NCBI GenBank assembly: GCA_964017045.1
Contig: OZ024808.1
Location: 24,411,918 to 24,475,917 of the forward strand
DNA length: 64,000 nt
Source of the DNA: Omphiscola glabra
Taxonomy: Eukaryota; Mollusca; Gastropoda; Lymnaeidae
Direction of reading: 5' to 3'
Shown: in pieces, positions 1 through 9,948 of the stretch
Position numbering within the stretch: position 1 is the first letter of the stretch
Layout: each line of letters begins with the position of its first letter
Notes under the pieces: generated by a model
Told to the model about the DNA's origin: nothing
What the model saw: the letters and a program-made list of their open reading frames with translations, nothing else
The model's database searches: none
Translations under genes and position numbers: made by a program

Positions 1-214
1 GCCAGACTAGCACCGGGTTTAATCTTGGACATTTGTCAACTCTGGAATGCTACAAAGCGCTCAGGTCCCGTGTTCCTTAACATTCAAAGCAAAATTAATT
101 AACCCAGATAATGATTTTGAAAGAAATCAATATTTATTAAGTCATACTTCAAGAGAGAAACACAAGCTATAGCCCCAGACAAGGAAATGCCATCTTTTCA
201 ATGAATATTTAGAT

Positions 215-399
215 CAGTGGTTCTCAACCTTCCTAATGCCTCGACCATTTAACAGTCCCTCGTGTTGTGGCGATCCCCATCATAATTCGTTGTGCGTTGC
301 TACTTCATAAATATGTTTTTTTCCTATGGTTTTAGGCTACCCTAGTGTAAGGGTCCTTCGATCCCATTAGGGACGCGACCCACAGGTTGAGAACCGCTG
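215..399 (-). mobile_element. SPIN-like hAT MITE, copy 1
   Basis: Starts CAGTGGTTCTCAACCTTCCT and ends GGTTGAGAACCGCTG, inverted ends typical of SPIN-like hAT elements, with degraded interior. Flanked by ATTTAGAT and GTTTAGAG, a diverged 8-bp target-site duplication with central TA. No coding capacity. The strand is given relative to copy 2. Confidence 0.8.
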
Positions 400-503
400 G
401 TTTAGAGCTTATAAACGTGAAATTCTTTGAAGAAGATTAAATGCTATTCTGATGTCGTCTGACACAGGTTGACGTAGTCGTCAGCGTCTCCCGTCATGTA
501 CGG

Positions 504-955
504 CAACAGCGGTACCCTGGGTTAAGAAAAACATCGAGCAACAGCGGCACCCTGGGCTAAGAAAAACATCAAGCAACAGCGGCACCCTGGGTTAAGAAAA
601 ACATCGATTAACAGCGGCACCCTGGGTTAAGAAAAACATCGAGCAACAGCGGCACCCTGGGTTAAGAAAAACATCGAGCAACAGCGGCACCCTGGGTTAA
701 GAAAAACATCGAGCAACAGAGGCACCCTGGGTTAAGAAAAACATCGAGCAACAGCGGCACCCTGGGTTAAGAAAAACATCGAGCAACAGCGGCACCCTGG
801 GTTAAGAAAAACATCGAGCAACAGCGGCACCCTGGGTTAAGAAAAACATCGAGCAACAGCGGCAACCTGCGTTAAGAAAAACATCGAGCAACAGCGGCAC
901 CCTGGGTTAAGAAAAACATCGAGCAGCAGCGGCACCCTGGGTTAAGAAAAAAAAT
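504..955. repeat. Minisatellite, 35-bp unit, about 13 copies
   Basis: Core cagcggcaccctgggttaag followed by aaaaacatcga. Very homogeneous. Confidence 0.97.
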
Positions 956-1184
956 CGGAATAAAAATGTTACGATGCGCACTCAATCTACGCGCAGCCAC
1001 ATCATATGAGTATATGTATGTTACATATCAGCGATATGACGCGTCAGTCCCCTGTGAGGTCAAACCTGATTTTTGAGGTTGTCATATTTTGAGCAATGTT
1101 TTATTTAGGTGGGTTTGTTATGGCTTTTTTTTTTTAAAAGTGCATTTAAAAAGTGATAGTACTTGCCGATTTATAACTTGATGC

Positions 1185-1357
1185 TACACGGTCACTTACA
1201 CGGTCACTGACACGGTCACTGACAAGGTCACTGACACGGTCACTGACACGGTCACTGACACGGTCACTGACACGGTCACTGACACGGTAACTGACACGGT
1301 CACTGGCACGGTCACTGGCGCGGTCAATGACACGGTCACTGACACGGTCACTGACAC
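1185..1357. repeat. 12-bp array
   Basis: Unit cacggtcactga, about 14 copies with point changes; its minus strand reads as Ser-Asp-Arg-Val repeats only because 12 is a multiple of 3. Confidence 0.95.
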
Positions 1358-1495
1358 CTACTCTAAGGAGAAAGTCTTGTTTACAGAAATGTAGACGTGT
1401 TGACCCGGAACAACGACACAACTGAAATAAGTTTAAAAAGATGGATTGAGCGCTGGTTTATTTACATCTAGATCAGACTGTCTCAACGTTAAAGT

Positions 1496-1772
1496 TGTTG
1501 TTCAGGTTAGGGTTCAGTTTAGGGTTAGGGTTATGGTTAAGATTAGGATTCAGATTAGGGTTCAGGTTAGGATTAGGGTTGAAGTTAGGGTTCAAGTTAG
1601 CGTTGGGGTTGAGGTTAGGGTTGAGTTTGGGGTTCGGGTTAGGGTACAGTCTACTTTTAGGGGAAAAGTTGGCTTTAGGGTTAGGGGTTCAGTATTAATG
1701 TTAGGGTTTGTTTTAGGGCTTAGGTTAGGGTTATGCTTCATTTTAGAGCTCAGGTTAGGGTAAGAGCTAAGG
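1496..1772 (+). repeat. Degenerate telomere-like TTAGGG array
   Basis: Many ttaggg, ttagga and ttcaggttaggg words in one orientation, mixed with variant hexamers such as ttgaggttaggg. Resembles an old interstitial telomeric tract; TTAGGG is the molluscan telomere repeat. Confidence 0.75.
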
Positions 1773-2231
1773 GCAGGGTACATAGAAAACACTTTTTAAA
1801 TGACACGTTAGCGTATAAACAAAAAATAACATAATATGTTCTAAAACCAAGACTGATTAAAATAGACCAACGTGTCTGTCTCTAAGTGTAGAGAGAGTGA
1901 AATGAGAGATAACCCTCGTCCACATGCTTGGAACGTGTTCAACCATTTTTTTAAAAAATTGTTTAAGCTAAACAATTGTTTCCTTTTGTCCCATAAAAAA
2001 TTTGAAATTTACCTAGGTTAGGATGGCACACCATTGCCCTTTACGTCATCTCGACTTTGTGTTTTCAATTCTGAAATATGTGTTTATCACAAAATGGTGC
2101 AATATTTAACAGAAAGTTATAGGCTGAGTCGGGAATATTGTCTTTAAAAAATTAATCATTTGAAAATTTAAAATTATATAAAAAATCTCACATTTCTAAA
2201 ACATTCAATACTTAATTTTGGGGACATATCA

Positions 2232-2352
2232 ACAATGTTTAAGATTTATTCTGGTCAATATTTAAACAATCTTTTAGACTTACTTTGGTCAATTTTAAAA
2301 CAAGGTCTTAGACTTACTCTGGTCAATTTTAAAACAAGGTCTTAGACTTACT
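2232..2352. repeat. 34-bp repeat, three copies, containing a splice-donor word
   Basis: Unit starts agacttact and has ggtcaattttaaaac; on the minus strand each unit has agtaagtctaaga, the same word that serves as donor of the exon-like segment at 2352-2465. Confidence 0.8.
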
Positions 2353-2465
2353 CTGGACCATATTTCCTCATGATGTAAGGGATGCGATACCTGCTCTCCA
2401 AGGACTGCTCATCATACACGTGGAAACTCTCGGAGTCACAAGTCCAGACCGATGAGTGGAATTAC
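2352..2465 (-). CDS. Doubtful exon-like segment of an unidentified protein
   Basis: Minus strand: AG acceptor at 2466-2467, then a protein-like frame (VWTCDSESFHVYDEQSLE, YRIPYIMRKYGP) ending at a strong donor GTAAGT (2351-2346). An in-frame TAA sits one base after the acceptor, so the frame cannot be entered from that site. A 22-bp minisatellite abuts the acceptor and a 34-bp one includes the donor; repeat growth may have eroded the exon. Confidence 0.2.
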
Positions 2466-2471
2466 CTGTAA

Positions 2472-2745
2472 CGACGTAACACAGTTTATGTTGTACACTG
2501 TAACACAGCTTGTTGCACATTGTAACACGATTTATTGTACACTGTAACACAGCTTGTTGTACATTGTAACACAGCTTGTTGTACATTGTAATACGATTTA
2601 TTGTACACTGTAACACAGCTTGTTGTACATTGTAACACAATTTATATTGTAAATTGTAACGCAATATATTATATACTGTAAACGTTTGCTGCACACTGTA
2701 ACACAATTTATATTGTACACTGTAACGCAATGTATGTTGTATTCG
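2472..2745. repeat. Minisatellite, 22-bp unit
   Basis: Core ttgttgtacattgtaacaca with variants (tttattgtacac, tttatattgtac). About 12 copies, abutting an exon-like segment. Confidence 0.93.
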
Positions 2746-3147
2746 TATTGTTTTGGCATTCCAGGGGAAGCAACCTCGTTTATCACGGTTCAATTAGAGA
2801 CTCTTGACTAGCATTGAGACGCAAACAATGTTTGTACATAAAACAATCTACGTTCAGCTTTAACAACGACCACACAAAATACTTATCATTTGTAACTCCA
2901 TTCGGTGTCTTACTTGCATTAAATATATAAGTAACTGCAATGTCTAATATCCCATTGTGGTTATCACTGTTGAAATGTTGGGAAACTGGACAAAGGATTT
3001 GTTTACATATGCTATAAATGTGTTCCCTTAAATGGTCTCCAAGGTGGTGACCTGTCTCTCCTAATTATGATTTATCACTGTGAAGTCTGTAGGTCTGTTT
3101 GGTGAAATTAAAATTTGTTCATAGTATCCACCCGGGTCAAACGATCA

Positions 3148-3330
3148 TCATGATTAAAAGGTCAAGGGGATTAAAAGGTCATGCGGATTAAAAGGTCATG
3201 GGTACTAAAAGGTCGTGAGGATTAAACGTTCATTTGGATTCAAGGTCATGAGTACTACAAGGTCAACGGGATTAAAAGATCATAAAGATTAAAATATCGT
3301 AGGGATTAAAAGGTCATGGAGATTAAATGT
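3148..3330. repeat. Degenerate 17-18-bp array
   Basis: Core ggattaaaaggtcatg, about 10 copies. Confidence 0.85.
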
Positions 3331-3699
3331 ATTTTTCGGAGAAAGAGTGTTAAGGGACTAAGCTTTGGCTCTGGTCACCACTAATGAAGATCTTCTTTTT
3401 CTTGGTGGTGACTGAAACCCGGTTTTGATTAATCCAGGAAAAGAAAAATGTTTTTCTCCGCCCTTCCCGAGAATCACCGGAAGCCAAATGATAAGCATAG
3501 TCATTGCCTACAGACCATGCAACCACGTAGCCTTAAAATACCGATAACAAGAGCTCTCAAAACCTTACGAAAACGTATGATGCATAAATCAGGCTTAAAC
3601 CAGTTCTAACCCCCCTCCCTTTTCCGCGAAATGAGTGTGGGATGGCTCCCAGTCCCACCTTACCCTACGCATGCCCTATATAAAGGGTTCTAACAACAC

Positions 3700-3860
3700 A
3701 CGCTCTTTCATTAATTCATACACACATGTGTTCCTATCATCACAAGCTCTTTCATTAATTCATACACACATTTGTTTCTATCACCACAAGCTCTTTCATT
3801 AATTCATACACACATTTTTTCCTATCACCACAAGCTCTTTCATTAATGCATACACACATA
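3700..3860. repeat. 44-bp tandem repeat, about 3.6 copies
   Basis: Core aagctctttcattaattcat followed by acacacat and tcctatcacc. Confidence 0.93.
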
Positions 3861-4097
3861 TTATGACAAGCTCTGTCGCAAATACAAAAACCTGTTTGTT
3901 TCATAAAACCACATACAAACATATATACGAACGTGGGCCAAAGTTAAGCAAATATTTTTTTTTTAATTAGACCGTTACATCCTTCAAGTGAACTCTACTC
4001 ATCTTTCTAGTTGTCTAAATAGTCCAACCAGCTGAAAACAAAAACATCGGCCTCATATTTACTCCTGTATTTGGCTTTGGTAAGCTGTCCAACTCAC

Positions 4098-4240
4098 CCC
4101 TTCATCGCTGACGGTACAGTCTGGCCAGATATCAAAGAAGGTATTGCAGCTCACAGTTCTGTATGTTAGAACACAGTCCGGGTCAAAAGAGAAGACTTTT
4201 AGTGGTAGGGATTCGAGGCCTGCCAAGTCCAGGTCTTTGG
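4098..4240 (-). CDS. Possible internal exon of an unidentified protein
   Basis: Minus strand: acceptor tttttttcaaag, 143 bases open in one frame (2 + 47 codons), donor GGG|GTGAGT. The peptide has KDLDLAGLESLPLKVFSFDP, then DCVLTYRTVSCNTFFDIWPD and CTVSDEG, with three Cys, so probably extracellular. Family not recognised. It lies downstream of the 5025-5141 exon on the same strand; because that one ends in a stop the two may be alternative or belong to different genes. Confidence 0.35.
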
Positions 4241-4352
4241 CTTTGAAAAAAAAGTACAGACCTTTATAAATAAAACATTTAATTTCACAGATGAGCAGTA
4301 TTCAATTACTTCTTTGATTTCATGTTCACCTGTCCTCTTAATTCACTTAACA

Positions 4353-4556
4353 CAGCGGTTCTCAACGTGTGGGTCGCGACCCATTTGGGGTTCGAACAAC
4401 CCTTTCACATGGGTCGCCTAAGACCATCAGAAAACAAAATTATTCCACAGTTATGAAGTGGCAACGAAAATAATTTTGTTGTTGGGGGTCGCCGCAACAT
4501 GAGGAGGAGGCTACTGTATTAAAGGGTCGCGGCATTAGAAAGGTTGAGAACCACTG
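4353..4556 (+). mobile_element. SPIN-like hAT MITE, copy 2, perfect TSD
   Basis: Begins CAGCGGTTCTCAACGTGTGG and ends AAGGTTGAGAACCACTG. Exact 8-bp duplication ACTTAACA on both sides. Interior keeps the SPIN-type text (cgcctaagaccatc, ttatgaagtggcaacgaaa, aagggtcgcggcatta). Confidence 0.88.
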
Positions 4557-5024
4557 ACTTAACAGACCTAATTTAATGTTTGTTTAAATGATAACAGGAT
4601 CTTAAAATTTTTTAATTGATTCATATCATTATTATGTTATTAATCAACTGGTGCTAGGAAAGGCAACCGTTGCAACAACTTAGAATTTTAAGAATATCTC
4701 ATTGCTTTCCCTTTAAAAGACTTTAATTTAATTATAGCACACCAATAAATTAATTGTCAGAAAGAGAGACACTGATTCGAAACAACATTGCGTTTTTCTT
4801 TAAAATTATTTTCTATATATTTTTATATAGATCTATTTGTTTACTCATAGTATTTTTTTAAACCAGGATATGTATATTTGTTTTCTTATTCTTTATCTCC
4901 TTTTTTCTTTTTTAAATAATATTTTTAGCGTTTGCTTCAGCAAACAGATTCTGGTAAACACTGTACTAGGAGAGACTGGGATAAGAGACATCCATACTGG
5001 ACATACAATGACTTACATGTCATT

Positions 5025-5141
5025 TCAGGTGACGTTGTATGGTTTCACGGAAATGATGTTGTCGCCCTTTTCTGAAACAACGAAGATGTGGCAACGGAAG
5101 CGAGCCCCGCTGACCTTCTCCTCGTACAGGAAGGCAAAATC
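5025..5141 (-). CDS. Possible terminal exon of an unidentified protein
   Basis: Minus strand: acceptor cccgtccctag, then an open frame of 38 codons and TGA. The peptide begins DFAFLYEEKVSG, continues ARFRCHIFVVSEKGD, and ends ISVKPYNVT. The alternating hydrophobic pattern looks like beta strands of an extracellular or lumenal protein, but I do not recognise the family. A good donor (GTAAGT) follows the stop at about 5016, so the exon could also continue as spliced 3'UTR. The 27-bp minisatellite abuts the acceptor on the intron side. Confidence 0.35.
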   Translation of the reverse strand, partial: DFAFLYEEKVSGARFRCHIFVVSEKGDNIISVKPYNVT

Positions 5142-5154
5142 CTAGGGACGGGAG

Positions 5155-5747
5155 ACTTAGGTTAGTACATGGAGAACAAAGACTTAGGTTAGTACACGGA
5201 GAACAAAGACTTAGGTTAGTACACGGAGAACAAAGACTTAGGTTAGTACACGGAGAACAAAGACTTAGGTTAGTACACGGAGAACAAAGACTTAGTTGAG
5301 TACATGAAGAACAAAGACTTAGGTGAGTACAGGGAGAACAAAGACTTAGGTTAGTACATAGAGAACAAAGACTTAGTTGAGTACATGAAGAACAAAGACT
5401 TAGGTGAGTACATGGAGAACAAAGACTTAGTTGAGTACATGAAGAACAAAGACTTAGGTGAGTACTTGGAGAACAAAGACTTAGGTGAGTACATGGAGAA
5501 CAAAGACTTAGGTGAGTACATGGAGAACAAAGACTTAGGTGAGTACATGAAGAACAAAGACTTAGGTGAGTACTTGGAGAACAAAGACTTAGGTGAGTAC
5601 ATGAAGAACAAAGACTTAGGTGAGTACTTGGAGAACAAAGACTTAGGTGAGTACTTGGAGAACAAAGACTTAGGTGAGTACATGGAGAACAAAGACTTTG
5701 GTGAGTACATGGAGAACAAAGACTTAGGTGAGTACATGAAAAACAAA
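5155..5747. repeat. Minisatellite, 27-bp unit, about 22 copies
   Basis: Core gagaacaaagacttaggtga followed by gtacatg. Two unit types (tag-gttag and tag-gtgag) are segregated left and right. The length is a multiple of 3, so long frames appear on both strands; I see no gene. Confidence 0.96.
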
Positions 5748-5844
5748 GAAAAGTAAATGTAATGATAATTAAAATAGTGTTGTTAAATCGGTAGGGGTTG
5801 TAACAGTGTTGGTCTCTCAGTAGTATACATCGTTTCTATTGTGG

Positions 5845-6212
5845 TGATGGTAGTAGTAGTGGAAGTACTATTAGTTTTAGTTGTAGTAGTAGTAGCAGTA
5901 TTAGCAGTATTAATAGTAGTAGCAATAGCAGTATTAGTATTAGCAAAGGGATTAGCAGTAGAAGTAGTAGCAGTAGCAATAGAAATAGTCATAATAATAA
6001 AAATTACAAAGTAAAATCTTGTAATGAAAAAGTACAAAGTGGAAACTTGTCAATCCAAAGTAATAAGTGAGACCTTATTTTTCCAAAGTATAAAAAAGTG
6101 GGAACTTATCATTCCAATACATAAATTGATATGTTATCTTCCCAGGGTACAAAGTGGAAACTTATGCCAAGGTGCAAAGTGGAAACGTATGCCAAGGTGC
6201 AAAGTGGATAAG
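5845..6212. repeat. AGT/TAG trinucleotide tract and short degenerate repeat
   Basis: 5845-5995 is built of tag, agt and agc triplets (tagtagtagcagtatta). 6028-6212 has repeated acaaagtggaaac-type words with ccaaggtgcaaag. Confidence 0.8.
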
Positions 6213-6507
6213 TATAATTCATACACATATTTCTTAATTGTATGATGGGTGGACACTTTGACGTTCTGAAAAACCGAGGGACATAAAGAAACATCAGGGT
6301 ACAATGAACATACCATCATTTCTCCCTTGATGGAAAGGTAAGTATTGTTGGATGTTGCTTTGTCAATTTTATCTTTGTTTATGTTGATTGACAACAAAAA
6401 TTGTGCGGTAAATAAAGTTTGAAACATCGTTAAACCTATACCCCCTACCCCCCAGACACACTCTTAAAACCCAAGGTTCTTTTATTATTTGCAGTGTAAG
6501 TGTGTTG

Positions 6508-7938
6508 GGTTGTATTTGTGTGTGTGTATTTGTGTGTGTGTGTATTTGTGTGTGTGTATTTGTGTGTGTGTATTTGTGTGTGTGTATTTGTGTGTGTGTA
6601 TTTGTGTGTGTGTGTATTTGTGTGTGTGTATTTGTGTGTGTGTATTTGTGTGTGTGTATTTGTGTGTGTGTATTTGTGTGTGTGTATTTGTGTGTGTGTA
6701 TTTGTGTGTGTGTATTTGTGTGTGTGTATTTGTGTGTGTGTATTTGTGTGTGTGTATTTGTGTGTGTGTATTTGTGTGTGTGTATTTGTGTGTGTATTTG
6801 TGTGTGTGTATTTGTGTGTGTGTATTTGTGTGTGTGTATTTGTGTGTATGTATGTGTGTGTATGTATTTGTGTGTGTGTATTTGTGTGTGTGTATTTGTG
6901 TGTGTGTGTATTTGTGTGTGTGTATTTGTGTGTGTGTGTGTATTTGTGTGTGTGTATTTGTGTGTGTGTATTTGTGTGTGTGTATTTGTGTGTGTGTATT
7001 TGTGTGTGTGTATTTGTGTGTGTGTATTTGTGTGTGTGTATTTGTGTGTGTGTATTTGTGTGTGTATTTGTGTGTGTGTGTATTTGTGTGTGTGTATTTG
7101 TGTGTGTGTGTATTTGTGTGTGTGTATTTGTGTGTGTGTATTTGCGTGTGTGTGTATTTGTGTGTGTGTGTATTTGTGTGTGTGTATTTGTGTGTGTGTA
7201 TTTGTGTGTGTGTGTATTTGTGTGTGTGTATTTGTGTGTGTGTATTTGTATGTGTGTATTTGTGTGTGTGTGTATTTGTGTGTGTGTATTTGTGTGTGTG
7301 TATTTGTGTGTGTGTATTTGTGTGTGTATTTGTGTGTGTGTATTTGTGTGTGTGTGTATTTGTGTGTGTGTATTTGTGTGTGTGTGTGTATTTGTGTGTG
7401 TGTATTTGTGTGTGTGTATTTGTGTGTGTGTATTTGTGTGTGTGTATTTGTGTGTGTGTATTTTAGTGTGTGTATTTGTGTGTGTGTATTTGTGTGTGTG
7501 TATTTGTGTGTGTGTATTTGTGTGTGTGTATTTGTGTGTATGTGTATTTGTGTGTGTGTGTATTTGTGTGTGTGTATTTGTGTGTGTGTGTATTTGTGTG
7601 TGTGTATTTGTGTGTGTGTATTTGTGTGTGTGTATTTGTGTGTGTGTATTTGTGTGTGTGTATTTGTGTGTGTGTATTTGTGTGTGTGTATTTGTGTGTA
7701 TGTATTTGTGTGTGTGTATTTGTGTGTGTGTATTTGTGTGTGTGTATTTGTGTGTGTGTATTTGTGTGTGTGTGTATTTGTGTGTGTGTGTATTTGTGTG
7801 TGTGTTTATTTGTGTGTGTGTATTTGTGTGTGTGTGTGTATTTGTGTGTGTATGTATTTGTGTGTGTGTATTTGTGTGTGTGTATTTGTGTGTGTCTGTA
7901 TTTGTGTGTGTGTATTTGTGTGTGTGTATTTGTGTGTA
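6508..7938. repeat. 1.4-kb array of TGTGTGTGTATT 12-mers
   Basis: About 115-120 units of tgtgtgtgtatt with 10- and 14-bp length variants. Long open frames in all three plus frames and the minus strand follow from the composition and are not genes. Confidence 0.97.
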
Positions 7939-7939
7939 C

Positions 7940-9386
7940 GCGAGCGCTTGTTTTGTTTACGAGAGTGTTAGTGCGTGTGTTTGCGTCTTTCCTGGTGTCT
8001 GCATGCGTGTTCGTGCGCGTGTGTCTGTTTGTATGTATCTGTTTGTGTGCCTGATAGTGTGTATTTGAACTTCCATAATAAATTATCCATTCCACCCAAA
8101 AAAAAGCATCAACTTTGTACAGTGTGTTACAAAATGTTCATAACATCAAATGGTTTGTATATGTTTTGATAAGCTTTTCTGCCTAACTCTTGAACTAATT
8201 AAACTATTTAATGGTTTTAATTCTTAATTATTTTTTTAAAAACTGGCTTCACGAGATGGCGAGGACAATTAAGTGCTTAGATATCTGGGGCTTAACGTTT
8301 CAACAGCTTCATGGCGAGTCAAAACCTGCCTGTTGAGAGTATCACAAAAAAACTTTTATAATGATAAGTAGCATTATCAACAATTTTTTGTCAGTTAGAG
8401 AGCTACCATCTTGTTGACCCTTTGTGATAACAGTATTTTTTAATCGACGGTTCTTAACATTACGTCCAGGGAAAAAAGTTTTTATCAAGAAGCAAAAATA
8501 TTACCCTTGACCGGTCAACAGTTACTATTTTACTATATTATAATTTTCCCCTTTTGAAAAAAAAAATCTTTTTTTTTTTTTAAATACCCTTTAGAGACCA
8601 CACACACATAACGAAACTACTACAACGCTGCTTGGTATAACAGACATGAGAACCCCTGGTCTGATATCCCCCAGTACAAAAAATATCCTAGAAACCTGTA
8701 GTGCCCTTCGCCCGTGTTATCTAACAACCGTCAATCTCTAACACCCACCCCACCCCACCCCCACCCCTCATTTTCTGCACCAACTATTTTCTATACATTT
8801 CATACCCCTACGTCCACCCACCAATCCATTGTGGTTGCTAAATTTACGTTTTCAGACCTTGTTCATTCAGAATCTTCCTCTTTTTCCTGAAATATTTTTT
8901 TTTATAATTCATTGTAACACCAAAGTTTGATCACTCTGGTAGTTTGTCCCGAAATTAAACAGAAGTTATCACTCTTGATATCGGCACAGGTGAGTTAGAA
9001 TAATCCAAGAACTTTTAAGTTAAATATTGTGTCTGAGAAATTGTTTTTAAATTTAAGTACAGCTTTAAGCATATTTTCCCCATAAAAAAACAAAAACAAA
9101 ACAAACAAACAAAAAACGTTACTTAATCATTTAACGTGAAACACGGAAATTACTTGGTTTGTATTTTTCCATTTGATCTCTTCATTTAATTTTAAGCCTT
9201 ATCGTTAGCTTTTGGGTAAAACTTTACTAAAGATATTAATGCACAGAATTGGTTCGTGAATGTAAATAACATTTCGCTGCATTTGTCTAATGATGATTTT
9301 TAATCGGGGATTCAGAAGGTTTAAATCAAACTCGAAAGGAAAGGAGACATATTCTAGTACAGGTACTGAACAGGTACTGAATGTAA
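7940..9386. other. AT-rich non-coding stretch
   Basis: No coding frame or array recognised. It holds homopolymer A/T tracts (about 8560-8585) and a short CCCCA-rich patch near 8745. Confidence 0.5.
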
Positions 9387-9591
9387 CAGTGGTTCTCAAC
9401 ACTCCTAATGCCGCGACCCTTTAATACAGTTCCTCGTTTTGTGGCGACCCCGCCTGCCCCCCCCCCCCCCAAACTATAAAATTGTTTTCGTTGCTACTTC
9501 ATAAATATGTGTTTTCCGATGGTCTTAGGCAGGCGTCACCTGTGTAAGGGTCGTTCGACCCCCATATTGGTAGCCACCTACAGAGGCGCTG
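9387..9591 (-). mobile_element. SPIN-like hAT MITE, copy 3, damaged right end
   Basis: Begins CAGTGGTTCTCAACACTCCT with SPIN-type interior (gctacttcataaatatgtg, ttccgatggtcttagg). The far end is altered but still closes near gcgctg. Flanks GAATGTAA / GAATAGAA agree at 6 of 8. Contains a C homopolymer. Lies about 360 bp upstream of the Ig-ApeC start. Confidence 0.75.
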
Positions 9592-9661
9592 GAATAGAAA
9601 CTTTGTGTTTATCAATTACGTTACACGCGTAAAAAGCCCTTAAAATTTTGAAACTTTACAA

Positions 9662-9856
9662 CTGGCCTGCACAACTCAAAATATAAGGCGGGCCGCAATA
9701 CTTCATGAAAAACGTGTTGCGGGCCAAAAGAAAATGGGACATGAAGGAAACTGTTAAGAAACTAATAAGAATTAGTCTATTTCGTTACTTCACGGGCCGC
9801 AAAGTGGGTGCTGGCGGGCAAAATGCGGCCCGCCAGCCGTATTTTGTGCAGGCCTG
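9662..9856. mobile_element. Short hAT-like MITE
   Basis: Ends CTGGCCTGCACAA and its complement TTGTGCAGGCCTG, with subterminal gcgggccgca / gcggcccgcc. Flanks CTTTACAA / ATTTAGAA (6 of 8, central TA) fit a worn 8-bp duplication. Sits about 90 bp upstream of the Ig-ApeC start codon, so it could be part of its 5' region. Confidence 0.65.
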
Positions 9857-9948
9857 ATTTAGAAGATAAGCTTTTTATATGATGTATTCTGAATCTCAAC
9901 ACTCGCAATAAACGTATACTTTTTCAGGGGACGACTAAACACAGAAAA

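Noticed and set aside
5351..5756. Frames of 123-131 codons on both strands made of 9-residue repeats
   Set aside because: The 27-bp minisatellite unit is a multiple of 3 and happens to lack stops.
6489..8095. Long Cys/Val-rich frames (up to 522 codons) in several overlapping frames
   Set aside because: They are translations of a GT-rich 12-mer array; open frames exist in all plus frames and on the minus strand, with no domain or start context.
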